A stretch of 64,000 bases of DNA, from positions 7,407,021 to 7,471,020 of the forward strand of contig CM076659.1 in NCBI GenBank assembly GCA_038496675.1. Reading direction: 5' to 3'. Origin of the DNA: Rachycentron canadum. Lineage: Eukaryota; Chordata; Actinopteri; Carangiformes; Rachycentridae. Shown here piece by piece: positions 50,500 to 62,610 of this stretch. The notes below the pieces were generated by a model. The model was not told where the DNA came from, searched no databases, and saw only the letters and a list, made by a program, of their open reading frames with translations. Every line of letters begins with the position of its first letter. Positions within the stretch are counted from its first letter, which is position 1. The translations under genes were made by a program, and so were the position numbers.

Positions 50500-50900
50500 G
50501 CGTGCCACCGGGCCACTCACTACGGAATTAAAAAAAAAGAAAAAAGAAAAAAAATTATATATAAAGAAAGAAAAAAAAAAAAACTCCGACTCTGATGGAA
50601 GTTGCATATAAATAAACTACCTTAGAAACCTAACATGCTAAACCAAAGTCACCAGGCTAAATAATAATGTCATGGTCTTTTTTTTTTTTTTTTTCCCAAC
50701 CTGCGCTCAAACTGAATCTCAGGATCAAGTGCTGCCTTCAGGTGCTGCCGTAATTGCGAGCTTGTTCTCTGGTCTAACAGTAAAACAGAGGCGGAATCGC
50801 CTTTGACAGCGATGTGACGTTAAGTGGGTGGAGATCCCCAAAGCTCCGGTGTGAAATGTGATGTGGTCAAGTCAAGCTGTCACTCACTTCTGTTCATAAT
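50500..50900 (-). promoter_or_regulatory. lhcgr: lhcgr upstream region
   Basis: Sequence directly upstream of lhcgr exon 1. It contains A/T homopolymers (50526-50583, 50678-50693) and a CRE-like TGACGT on the plus strand at 50815-50820. No clear TATA box or SF-1 consensus was found, so this is a positional call. Confidence 0.35.
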
Positions 50901-53900
50901 AGATCACTTTTCAAAGGTGGTGAGTAACTTTTTTTTTTTGCATTTCTTTTGTTTGATGTGTGCTTGTGTCACCCTTTGTGTCACCCTTGTGCTAAAAACA
51001 AATTTTTCCACCCTCAATCAAGCCACACTCAACTCCCAATGACAAAGTCAAAACTGAATTTTAGAAGTGTTTGTAAATCTATTGAAAAGAGAAAATCTGA
51101 AATAAACTGACATGCATACATCTTATACTATAACTCTTGGAATTTAGTTGAGGTGCCTCCAATTTCTCTTGATCATCTTTGAGATATTTCCACACATTTA
51201 ATTGGAGTCCACCTGTGGTAAGTTCAATTTATTGGACATCATGTGGAAAGGTAAAAATCTGTCTACAGAAGCTCTCACGCCTGTCGATGCAGAGCAAAAA
51301 ACCAAGTCACGAGGTCAAAGGCTCTGCAGAGCTCAGAGGCAGGATTGTGTCGAGGCAGAGGAGGCTACAAAACATGTTCTGCTGCACTGAAGGTTCCCAG
51401 GAGCACAGTGGCCTCCATAGTTCTTAAATGGCAGAAAAGCGAAACAACCAGGACTCTTTTTTTAAAGCAGGCTGCTCGGTCAAACTGAGCAATCGAGTGA
51501 GAAGGACCTTGGTAAGAGAAGTGACCAAGAACTCGATGGCCACTCTGGCTGGGCGCCAAAGGTCCTGTGTACAGATGGGATGCCCTGAAAGGAAACACCA
51601 ATATCTTTTCTTTAAAAAAAAACAAAAAACAAACATGTTAAAGACCAGCTAATGGAAAAAAAGAATTTAATTTGTCATTTAAAATCTCAGAAATCAGACT
51701 TGATGTTAGAAAACACATGAAGAAGATTTTTTGCTGCTGATACATGCAAAATGTTTTTTATGTTTCACTCTTACAAATCTAATGTATAGATAATGTATAG
51801 TATTAGGGCTTTCGTTAGTGTTACAAGTTCTAGTGGGAATTTGAAGGACTGATTTTTGTTGTCCAGTGTTGACCATGTCTGTGTATGTTTCATTCTGAAC
51901 CGCAGCGATCTGATGGAAAACAGTTGGGTTGGCTCCGCTGAACTATTCCCCGTCAATGCAGCAGTGAATCTGTGAAAACTAATGGCACAACCAAGTGTTT
52001 CTTTCTGCAGTAACAGGTGCCAGAGCCCCATTAAACATCCATGGATGAAGATGCGTCTGTTTGTCTCGTAAACCCTTTTCACCGGATGGCTTGTCAAACT
52101 GGGGAAAAAGAGAGCAATGCGAAACAGCCACAACACAAATTCAACACAACCTTTCTGCTGTAAAACCACATCAACGGCAATTTACACCAGTTTGTCAAAC
52201 GTAAAGCTTTGTGTCACCAACATCCTGAGCTGAATCTCCTCTGCTGTCAGTGACCCTGACCCCATTTACACAGCTTTCCCATCCTGCCCCTGCACCCTGC
52301 CACTGTGACCCATGTCAACAGAGCAGCAACACCATCTTTTGACTGCTGCCGAGTAGCACTTAAACACACAAACACACACACACACACATGCGCATGCACG
52401 CACACATGCATACACGCAACTCAGCTCCCTGGAGAGGTTGCTGCCCAGTGCTGTTTACCAAGACTCTCGAATTCCCTGCCAGCCTCTCTGCCGAGCACGG
52501 TGTCAAGTTCCAGCAGGTTGAACCCTGTAGAAGAAAAAACACACTGACAGTAAAAGAGAGACTAATTCATGCATGTGGACCCCGATGAATCAGCCCATGT
52601 CTTTGTGCTAACCACCACGCTGTGCAGCACATCACACCTAGAAGGTCACGCGCAGCAGGGGGACACATTGGGGGGAATAAAGACACGATTTCAAAATCAG
52701 AGTTACATCCCATTAAAATTTCATAATTGCTTGACAGAATATTCCAGTAGCTGCACTGAGTTAATTGTTAGATTACTGCTGCTTTTTTAAGCGTTGTCTT
52801 TCTGGACTGCACAGTTTTAAATAAAGCGGGTGCACATTTGTAAAATAAGTGAAAATGAGCACAGGCTCAGATTTAAACCCAGCAACAAACTACATTATTA
52901 ATAGTTACATTCTCTATTCATTATTTTGTGCAACAGACAAATGCAACTTGAAGTATTCTAATATTTAATATAAACTGCTGGCATTTGCAAGTCGAAATGG
53001 CCTCCAGCTCTGGACAGAACATGAAACATCGTGCCCCTGGACAAAAACATGCAAAAGGCTCATTTTGCTTCTCTTTTGTGGTCAATTTGTTTTTCCTATT
53101 TTTTTTTTTTTTTTTTTTGACACGTGTCTCCGTTTCTGTAAAACTGCTCATCTTGGTGCAGTTTTCCTTTAGTTTGCTCAGATCACACTTTCAGTCCTAA
53201 CAAGCCACACATCAGAGAGTTTTATTCTAAGGCCATATCCATACTTCTGCAGATAAACATTAAAACACTCTTCTTTTAATTAGTTTTGACCTTGGTATTG
53301 TTCTTGTGCCTTGATGTTCACAACAGAGAAAACAGTCAGAAAATGCTGGTGTAAACCTTTGACATATACAGTAATGATTTAACTCCAGATGGGGGGAGAT
53401 AGAGTAACTGAGGGGCAGATGAGAACAGGTGTCACTCAGACCTGTGTGAACGTGGCTTCGCAGACATGGTGGGATTGCACCCCACGCTGTCACCTTCACT
53501 GGCTTTGTTAGCGTATGTCGTTAGAGGTTCCCTTTTTCAGGGGCAAGGTTCTTCTTACCACTGGGTGGAAGGTTGTTGACCTGTTCGCATCCTGCTGGTT
53601 TACCAGGGCGCACAAAGAGAGTGTGAGAAACACAACAACACAGCCCGAGATGACGTGATACAGTACGACACCATGCAGCGAAAAACAGCGCAACACGGTC
53701 TATTATGAAACAGTGGAACGCAACATGAAGACACATCAAGGCTGAGCCAGAACAGGCCTGCAGTCATTACAGGAAGTGGTGGAAGCGGCAATCGGTGTCA
53801 AATGTTGTTTACTTGTTATTTCCACATAAAGTGACATTTTCAGGGAGTGAGTTCAAGAACCAGCACACATCAGTGTGGCATTTTGAGGTAATTGGCAACA

Positions 53901-54100
53901 GGGGCAACGGTGTGTGTTTTGAGATTCCCTTTGTTTTATACTTCATTCAAGCTGCAGCTCAGCAGTGAACGACTTCTTTTCTTCTCAGTCAAACTTAACA
54001 GTCATCTCTTTGAAAATGAACAAGGATTTTCCAAACAACCCCCAGTCCGCTCTCGATCACATTAAACCAGTAACACAACACATATCGCTTCAAGTCCTTA
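50900..54100. other. Intergenic region upstream of lhcgr, left part
   Basis: Apart from the Tc1 fossil, a CA tract (52363-52388) and a T-run (about 53098-53119), I see nothing I can name. Open frames of up to 132 codons here look fortuitous. Confidence 0.45.
51000..51600 (+). mobile_element. Tc1/mariner fossil (5' region and transposase N-terminus)
   Basis: Non-coding part at about 51000-51290 includes TTGGAGTCCACCTGTGGTAA (about 51202-51221), a hallmark of fish Tc1-like elements. Coding remains follow: RGRIVSR in one frame, the phrase for a small sequence around CAGTGGCCTCCAT, a stop at 51425-51427, then KLSNRVRRTLVREVTKN. These correspond to the paired-like DNA-binding half of Tc1 transposase. 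The catalytic DDE half is absent; similarity ends near 51595. It is dead: frames shift, stops occur and it is truncated. Confidence 0.85.
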
Positions 54101-54114
54101 AAGGAGCCAGGAGT

Positions 54115-54799
54115 CCTTAAAGGAGTTTTGCTATTGCTACATAGTCTGTGTTAGCGTTAACTTAGCAGTCTTCCAGAGAGTTTTGACCATCATTATGTTT
54201 GCAAGACAAGGGGTTATAATACACCCTCTGAGCAGAGCTACTTCAGGCTACATCCACACTACTGTGTTTTTGTTTTTAAACCCATCTCTTGCTATGTTTT
54301 TTCCTCCTCCACATTACTCCGGAGTTTTTAAGCCCTAAAACCAAAGCTCGAAAACTGTTACTGACCTCGCTGTGTTTGCTAACAGCTGTTGTGTGGAAAA
54401 ATTCGACATGATAGTGCCATGTTCACGCCTGAACTGCCTTTGCTCCTCTGAGCTCATAGTTTTCTGCAACTAATCAGACGAGTACAACTAAGAGTACACA
54501 ATCTGTTTCCTGTTCACACCTGAATACCCAGTGTAAGTGAATGGTGTTTTCAGGTGTGTTATTATGTACAGAGCTCAGCTTTATTAAAAATAAAAACGTA
54601 GTGTGGATGTAGTCACAGTGACTCAGCATGGACAGCTAGATTAGCTGGTGAGCATGCTAATATGAGAAAGAAGTGATAAATAAGTGATAGAAATAAAAGG
54701 GTTGTTTTCCACCACTGGATCCAGCTCTCTCTAAATAGCTATTAATACTGACCTTGTTGCTATGTAGCAATGGCAAAACCTAGAAATAGCTCCTTTAAC
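54115..54799. mobile_element. Nested inverted-repeat element (foldback/MITE-like)
   Basis: Outer arms: TTTTGCTATTGCTACATAG ending at 54144 and its near-inverse TTTTGCCATTGCTACATAG, read on the minus strand, at 54760-54778. Both are preceded by TTAAAGGAG; the right arm has 11 extra bases between the two parts. Inside sits a second inverted pair at 54248-54612. No open frame for a transposase exists. Confidence 0.5.
54248..54612. mobile_element. MITE with imperfect terminal inverted repeats
   Basis: The left end reads CTACATCCACACTAC then TGTGTTTTTGTTTTTAAA. The right end, on the minus strand, reads CTACATCCACACTAC then GTTTTTATTTTTAATAAA. So 15 bases match exactly and about 15 more match with one 3-base indel and a few changes. 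Length 365 nt. I could not identify a target-site duplication. The ends resemble non-autonomous hAT-like elements of fishes. Confidence 0.65.
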
Positions 54800-55022
54800 T
54801 AAACTCCTTTATTGACTTGTGTTAATACTGCAAATTTAAACTAAACAAAAACAAAGATTTTTCTTAATTAGCAACTGCTAATTTGATCTGTCTCTGCAGA
54901 ATCCAGAATTTTTTCAATTCCTGACTGAAACTGCTTTGTTAAATTTAGTCAGAGGTGACTGAGTTTTGGAAAACTAACAAAATTTTAACTAAAGTCGAAG
55001 TTGCACTGCCACTCACCGGTAT

Positions 55023-55061
55023 TTCTTTATCTTGTTCCTTATTAAGGAACAAGATAAAGAA
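55023..55061. repeat. Perfect 39-nt palindrome (19-nt arms, 1-nt centre)
   Basis: The left arm TTCTTTATCTTGTTCCTTA is followed by one T and then its exact reverse complement TAAGGAACAAGATAAAGAA. A few flanking bases extend the pairing with a 1-base bulge. Confidence 0.9.
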
Positions 55062-56796
55062 TACAGTTCTTACTGATAATGTTGTCATGTCCGAAATTCC
55101 AACCTCAGTTTCCAACCTCACAGTTGAGGTTCAAAACTATATTTATGCATTAATTCTTAATGTCAACATACGTATGATAATGTGAAAGCATAAACAATAT
55201 TTAGGAAGAAGTAGAAGGACCAAAATGATTGTTTTTGGCTTGAAGACATAAAAAACTCAAGGCTCTTAACTCAAGGGCACCACAGGAATCTCATATCTCG
55301 AACAAGGAAGTGATGGCCAAGGAGACTGAGAGAGTGTCAAGAGAGTTCAACATGACAAAGCAGAGATAGCGACACGCACACACAACCTCAACACACATGT
55401 ACTATACGCCTCCGCAGAGGACTTCTGCTTACTAATGTACTTACTTAATCCTTTGTGTTCGTGAGGGGTTTGTATGTGAGTGTGGTGGATCTTGGATATG
55501 TCCACTTCAGCAGGTTATAATCATTTCCATATGCCCTCTAATCACTCTTCCTCACTCCCACTCATAAGACGTTTTGCAGTATGAGCACCATGAGGCTGGC
55601 ATGTTAATGAATGTGGGATAAACAATCAACCAACAAACAGTGGAGTCATTATTATGAATTATTAGGGGGAATTTATGCAGTCTTGTTTTTAATGGCATAT
55701 GACCTTGAGGCTGTCCGCTCGCTCTCAATTCTCAATTACACACACATACATAATAATGCGCACACACTAACACGCACACACATGCATGTGCACTTACATA
55801 ATTTGTAGACAGAGCAATGCTCCTGACAGCTTATCAGGGCAGGAATTCACGGGTCCTTGGACATCCGAAATGCATCACACAGCCATCGCATCAAGAGAGT
55901 TAACCCTTTCCCAACCAGGCAGGACGTGAACCGCTTTCACTGCAAAGAGTTTTTTAGCAACAATAATGTTCTTGACCGCTGCGCGAGCCAACAATAAGAA
56001 AAGCTGTCAATCTCGCATACTATCATCTTTCCTGCCATGTTTGATTGGGCACTGTGCTCTATGATGCTCTTTACTGTATCTATAGCCCTTGTTAAAAGTG
56101 GCTGTAGTTCTTTAGTTTGATCAACAGGTGTCAGAGAGGACTTCACTTTCATATGCGGGATTGAGCTCAGGGATCCAACTGTGAAGAGCCAGCTGGTCTT
56201 TGATCACTGATTCATTCTGATCCAGCGCTAAAGAATAATCAGTGTTGTGAAAATGGGACACGGGCCTGGTTGCAGCCTCGGTTCAGGCTAGTGAGCTCAA
56301 ATTATAATGTCCAGAGAGTGACAGATGTACAGGAATCTTTTCTGTGTTTCAGTACATTTTGGAGCCATTATGTTGTTTTGGAGTGAGGTCTGGTGTAAAG
56401 AGAAAATGGTTGTTTGAGCATCTCTCAATTTGCCCTATTTCCGGATAACTTTTAGGATCGTTACTACAATTCATGAGACATGGGTTTGAATAAACGGGAC
56501 GAAACTGTATTTTTTCAATTTGATGAACAGATTTCTCCCACAAATGGTCGTCTCGTTTTATGGGATAATTGCTACCAATTAGCAAAGAGTGATAATAACA
56601 GTGCTTGTTAAATATTTTTGAACGTTTGCTGGATGCCTTAAGACTCGACTCATCAAGAGGTAAAATATTGAATTTGGAACAATTTTTTGTTTTCTTCAAT
56701 GATCAAAAACAAAAGCTCTCCACATTTCAGTTTTTATCTTCGTGCCCATCAGTGAGAGCCACGGTCTGTGTCCAGTCTGCTCTGAGCTCTGAATGA

Positions 56797-56800
<4 letters not shown>

Positions 56801-56840
<40 letters not shown>
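56801..56840. repeat. (CA)n microsatellite
   Basis: About 20 CA units, nearly uninterrupted, followed by an A-run. Confidence 0.9.
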
Positions 56841-56845
<5 letters not shown>

Positions 56846-57053
56846 ATCTTAGGAAAGTTTGCAGTCATTTAAATGTTTTTGTTCCAAGTCTCTCAACATT
56901 ATCTCCACCACAGTAGCTAAAATATGTTTACTACAGGCAGATCTGCTCACAACTTCTCCCCTTCATGCAATTCCAGCAGATTTTTTGGCCTCCACCAACA
57001 TCAAAGCATCTCTTACAGTGCCAGCTGGACCGCAACAGCAGTGTCGGTATTGG

Positions 57054-57054
<1 letters not shown>

Positions 57055-57110
<56 letters not shown>
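57055..57110. repeat. (GT)n-(GA)n compound microsatellite
   Basis: GT units to 57092 followed directly by GA units, the same compound form as in ppp1r21 intron 11. Confidence 0.9.
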
Positions 57111-60100
57111 TGGGAGACTTGGACTGAGTCCCAGCCCTTGGCATATTTGTGTTGATAAACACATCTTAGCACACCTTTTTCTCTGGATGTGGTGACGTTT
57201 ATCCAGAAGAAGAGGTGTTGTTGTTCACTGAGGACACTTCTCACTGAAGGACAGATATTCTGGCTGCTGGGCGGCTCGACGGGCCGATCCACTCCAGTCT
57301 CTTAAAAACACTCCTGGCTACTCATTTTCTACGGGACGTCTGAGGACGGCACTGTCTGTACCTGCTGGGCACGATCTGAGCTCTGTGGGTGAGTCTGGCC
57401 CTGGACATCTAGCACCTTGAGTTTATTAGCTGAAAGGAATGCTGTGCTTTTATCCAACCAGTCTACTCTATCGTTTTATCAGTCACACATACAATAAACA
57501 AATATTTCTGACTGGTTTCACCCAAATGGTGACGCAAGGGATAACAGTTAAATCTGTTCCACAGCCTTAGATACATATGCAGTATAAATAATTTGGGGGC
57601 CATTTAAACCTGAATGGCCCATGAAGAAAGAAAATCTTCAGTTTCTTATGTCTCTGTGTATAAGACAGACTTCTGTGCAGAGGACAGCTGGTGCCGCCCA
57701 TCAAGATACAGAAGCAGCTGGGACTCCTGGTGGCAACCAAATATGCTAATTAAAAATTGAAAATCAGAAAGGCTACAATTTTAATGAGATGTGAATCATT
57801 ATATGACATTTAATAAGCCCTGTGAAAACATTAAGCCACCAAATTGTAATTTGGGCAAAGCACACAGTCGAGTGATCAGTTTCTAGTTGAGTGTAAAGGT
57901 TAATTACTGTTTGTTTGACTGAGGCACCTTTGTTCTGATGTTCTGATCTGAATTTCTGTCTGGCTGAAACACATGCATCCAATACACCATCCTCCATGTC
58001 CATGACTCTATTTACTAATAAGAATAATGAAGATTAGAGTAACCCCAGGGTTAGGGCACCAGCTGTGAACTTCAACGTGCCCAGTTTGAGTCTATCTGAG
58101 GACCTTTATTGCGTCTCAATTCCTCTCATCTCTCTGTGAACTTGTAATGAAGTTATACAAAAAATACATAGAATCAGGTGAAGTGAATCGGTCACACTCC
58201 TGAAATGAGCATAGTCAGCCACAATAAGCAGAGACATCTCTGTGTAGGTCATGGGTGAGCAGAAACCTATTTGGTTCTCATCATCTGAATCGGGTGCTAC
58301 GTTTTTAAGGTACAAATCTGCTTTTATTTTGGCACTCACTCAATTAAAATGTCATACTGTCCTTACCGGGAGGGGGGGGGGAGTGCGCGCCATGCCAAAA
58401 AAAAAAGCCAAATAATTATTGTAACTGAAATGCTCAGGTGATGATTAGGTGTATTTGCGGCTCACTTGCATCATTAAGGCAAGTCAAGAAGTCTCCACTC
58501 TCATTACTCAGGCTTCTCCTGCTTCCAGTGTTTGTGCTAAGATAAAGTAATCACATCCTTGACCAGAGCAGAAGTATTATATCAACCTTTTCATCAAAAT
58601 AATGTGTAGAGTAAGTGGTCAAGATGCAGATTCACAGACTTGCAGGTAATCACCACTAACAAGCTTGTTTCTTGATGAAGACTCTGGAATCGACATCGCT
58701 AAGTAGAGAACACAGCAAAAATGTGACTTTGAATGAAAGAACTGCATTGAAAGGAAGTAATGATGTCGTGACACGAGGAACACGCAACGCTCTCACTCAT
58801 ACAGATGTCTTTAACACAAAGACGTCCCTCCAACCAGCTGCTACAGAATAAAATTATAATTGGCTCAAAGAAGGAGATGAAACCGCCTTTCCTTTTAAGC
58901 ATCCTAATCTTGCTCTGTTTCTTCTCAGGCACTGTTGAGTTTTGGCCTCTGCTGTGCATGAACATGAATTTTACATGGATTGTGCAGATGTATGATGAGC
59001 TCCCGTTGTTTTGCTGATGTTAAAAAGGATCTCAGGTGATGAAAGACAAAGTCAATGGCTTTAATGATTATCGTGCACACTGTTTGCTGGGAAGGATTTT
59101 TACCATAAATACCACTAGTTAACTTTCTGTCTTGTATCAGACTCCACATTTATTCAATGTCTCCATGTCACTCTGATGTCTTTATATTTTGATCTTTTTT
59201 TTTGTAGTTTTTGCAAGATAATTTCTTGAAGAATCAGTTTTTGAATCAGTTCTTGTCTTGATATGAAAGCCAAAAAATATGAGCAGCGTTGGTTCTTCAT
59301 CATACTGTTTTTATTGAAATTAAACCTTGGAAAAACTGGTGAAACGGTGACTTTTTTTGTTTGGCTGTCCCACATCAATGTAAAAAAATGTTTAAAATGT
59401 CACCGACAGACACACATACACGCAAACATACAAATGCAATGTTAGAGATACAGTTCGGCAACTGAGCTGGTGACATGATGATCGTCCTCTCTGGTTTCTC
59501 AGACGGATGCTGAAATGGCTGCAGCCACACAGCTCGGTCCGCTGGTGGTCAGCCATAGTTAAGTAGCTCAGGCAGCAAACAAACTGAAGAACACAATGAA
59601 TGAAGGGGCTGGCAGTCCCCTGCTTCAGATTAATAGTCTGCTGTTGTAACACAATCCATCCAGCAAATCTGCCCCCACACAATCCCCCTCTCTTAATTAA
59701 GTAGAAAAGGGGGCACAAGAAGGTCATTAAGCACTTATTTATTTGGCAAACCACTGGTACAGAATGGCAATTGTATCCTTTTGACTGGGTCACATAATTG
59801 GTCTGAACAATGATAAGCTTAGTGCCATGCAGAATGATGGGCAAGGGCACTTGGGGGTGCTGTAAATTGTGCTAAGGCTGTGGTACACAAACTTTGATCA
59901 TTACGTCCTCAGCAGGGAGCAGCACTGATGAATACCCGCGTTGACCTCAATACCTCCAAAACGCATTCTGCAAGCTGCTGCTAAAGTTGGCTCACACATA
60001 ATACTTTATTGCTGGAAATGAAAAGAGGATAGGTGTCCTGTGAGAAGTGGCCGTACCGAGTGCGATTACATCACAAACAAGAAAGAAGAGGAGAGGATTC

Positions 60101-60587
60101 AATTTGGGGAGGAGTGTATCACACGGGCATGGTGGCCCTTGTGCTTGTCAGAGATTGGGAGAGAGGAGCGTTAATCACGACACACCAAGCCGCATCTCCT
60201 GGGCTCCAGCTTTAGCTGTTTGAGCATTCTGCTAACTGAAATACAGTCGGTGTCAGAGAAAAGGTCAATGACATTGTTAGGAGGCCCTGTGAGGACACCG
60301 AACAGGTGCTCTTTCTGTGACAAATACAAACTATAAGGCACCGTGCTCCTCCATTCTCCGCTCAGGAAACTATCAGCAAGTCCTTAAGGTCACAACTTTC
60401 ACACAAACCAGATCAAAAATGATGCAATTTACTGTAATTTGTAGAAGGGCATTTCAGGGGCTTTTCAAATCAGGGGAGTTAAACTATAATCCTTAGCATG
60501 AAAAAAGGAATTAAACCCCTATTTATGGTCTGCAATAATAGCTAGTTACTGTACTTACATCTAGAAGATATCCCTCTGTATGGAAGA

Positions 60588-60655
60588 TTAGATCAGTGGT
60601 AGAGTACTGTGCTGGATTCATGTTGCCCACCTAAGCGTGAGGGATTCCCAGTAAA
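60588..60655 (+). pseudogene. tRNA-like relic
   Basis: TAGATCAGTGGTAGAGTA fits a type-2 polymerase III A-box with one mismatch. About 45 bases later GAGGGATTCCCAG looks like a B-box with two bases lost. No cloverleaf closes well. It could be a tRNA pseudogene or a SINE head. Confidence 0.3.
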
Positions 60656-62399
60656 TGATGCATGCATGTAATCCTGTGCAAGATAATCTCATTAATATCA
60701 GCCTCACTGTTTACTGTCATATCGCTTATATTAATGCAAATGGTGCATCCTACTGCTGCTGCTTTACATTCAAAGAGATCAACTGGCGAATCATTTGATG
60801 ACTTTTATCGTGAGTCACCTACAGCAGACACAACATGTTCAGCATCTACAAAACAATGTTCTTTTTCTGCATTATTTTTTCTTCCTTTTATTTTTTTTTT
60901 GACAGTTGTCAAGTCAGTTTTATATTTTGCAAAGGAGTAATGGAACAAGACAGAGCAGGCACAGTGGCCTGCACACCCCCAACACCTCTGCAAGGTAACC
61001 AACCGTACTGTACCCTGCTGTGCCCATCTGGCATTACCATGGTAACCACTTGTGTCACCAAGGATCTAAAGTCCTAAGGATTTCAACTTTAAACAAAAGG
61101 ATTGCTATATTAGATCTGCCACCCATTGATTAAGACAATACTCCTTGATGTGTTCATGAAACAAAGGTACTTTCCGAGGGTTGACTTGCAGAAATGCTGC
61201 TGCAGATTCGCCTGGATTAAGTCTGATACTGGCTTCAAGTCTGGTCTGTTGTGGTAGTAGTTGACAAGCGTTATCTTTCATTACCTGTAAGGATTTTTGC
61301 ACAGATACTGAAGTCATGCCAAACTCCAAAAGTGCAATCACACCTCCAAGCAGACAACCACACTAGTTAAACACTGACCAGCAAGTCATCCGAACTCTCA
61401 GTGAGAGCAATTAGAGCGTCGCAGGTTGGTCTGGAAAATGATGGAGAATGGGATTCACATGATGGTAAATTTAGTGATGACTGATTTCTAAATGCTCAAC
61501 CATTCCTGAGCACAACACTTGAAGCCTAAATTTGTACCTTTGTGTTACTTCTTTGTGGTTCTTCTTTCAGGTTTTCATAACCTGCTATCTATTCCTGTTT
61601 GAGACTCTGTGTTGATTGAGAAATCACTGTGTGATCTGGTACAATATGAAACTCTCTTCAGCACAACAGACAGCTGTTATAGGATCAATGTGCAGCATCA
61701 TCATAATTAAAGATGAGGAACTAACAGCAGTCACTTGCCCATGGAGGAGTGTGGAAGTGCTGCAATCAATCCTGATTGGGCGAGATATGGAGACGAGAGG
61801 GATGTCGGCGCTCCTGATATTTAAGGGGGTCAAGTGCCATCGATCGCACACTTTCCACGGAGACACTGGCCTGTCATCGATAAGACGGATTAAGCTCTTA
61901 GTGCCAGCACATGTTTCTCCGCTGCCCATCATATCCTCACCTCCTGTCTGCGGCGAGCTCTCTGTGACTCACTTCCCCATGAGTTTTCTTTGTGGGTCCA
62001 CTGCTCCTGTGGCCTGACCTGCTCACTGAAGGAAGTAAGTGAGAGGAATCTAAGAAGGTTTCAGTGGGTGGATGGAATATATTTACACTTATACATACAG
62101 AATAAAAAGTTATTTGTTTCTTTTTCATTTAGCTTTTGGAAAGTGAAACTTCATTGTCCTTTTATGATAATGATAATTATCACCCAGCTCTGCAGTTCCC
62201 CAGCTCTCAGGTCTACGGAGCTTTTTAGCATCTTTTAGCTCATTGTTTTAGTTTCTTTCTAGTCTTAGTTTGCAAGCAAAATTAGCAACTAGCTAACTCA
62301 GGGCAGCTAAAGAGCCAGATCCTCCCTTCAGGAGATGGTGGAGACCAAAACCAAGCTAAAGCGAGGGTGAACGTTCTCGAATTCCCCAAGTGAACAGAG

Positions 62400-62610
62400 G
62401 CACAGCTGTTGCCCCCTGTTGGACAAACCATAGACTGTAGCTATAGATGGATGTAGCCTCTGTAACGTCAGCCATATGTTTCTCAGGAGCACTTTAACAT
62501 GGAAGTCTACGGTGACTGACTCACTTTTGGAGCCACCCTGTGGTGGTGCACTTTCTGGCACTTGCCAGCCTTGAAAGCCTCTTAGGTTGCCACTTGGGAC
62601 GTACAAATGA
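62400..62610 (-). repeat. Dispersed repeat, copy 2 (inverted)
   Basis: Read on the minus strand it gives GGTGGCTCCAAAAGTGAGTC, then TAGACTTCCATGTTAAA, matching copy 1 near 38214-38260. It also holds a CAGTCTATGG-type motif (as CCATAGACTG) at about 62429-62438. Confidence 0.6.

Larger units (their letters stand above)
54800..59600. other. Intergenic region, middle part
   Basis: AT-rich, with the palindrome at 55023, CA repeats at 56801-56840 and a GT-GA tract at 57055-57110. A GC-balanced patch at 57190-57390 ends at a GTGAGT and might be an untranslated exon. Nothing coding is recognised. Confidence 0.4.

Noticed and set aside
50500..50607. Longer lhcgr N-terminus starting at an upstream Met
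   Set aside because: It would add a Phe-rich low-complexity stretch from an A-run; MAPWAVWLL already forms a normal signal peptide.
51771..52169. 132-codon minus-strand open frame
   Set aside because: No family resemblance, no exon structure; treated as fortuitous.
56349..56699. 116-codon minus-strand open frame
   Set aside because: AT-driven composition and no recognisable domain.
59392..59850. 152-codon minus-strand open frame
   Set aside because: Cys-rich translation with no domain, ending in a CA-repeat-derived stretch; not supported as a gene.
61616..62017. 133-codon plus-strand open frame
   Set aside because: No recognisable family or splice context; more likely non-coding sequence without stops.
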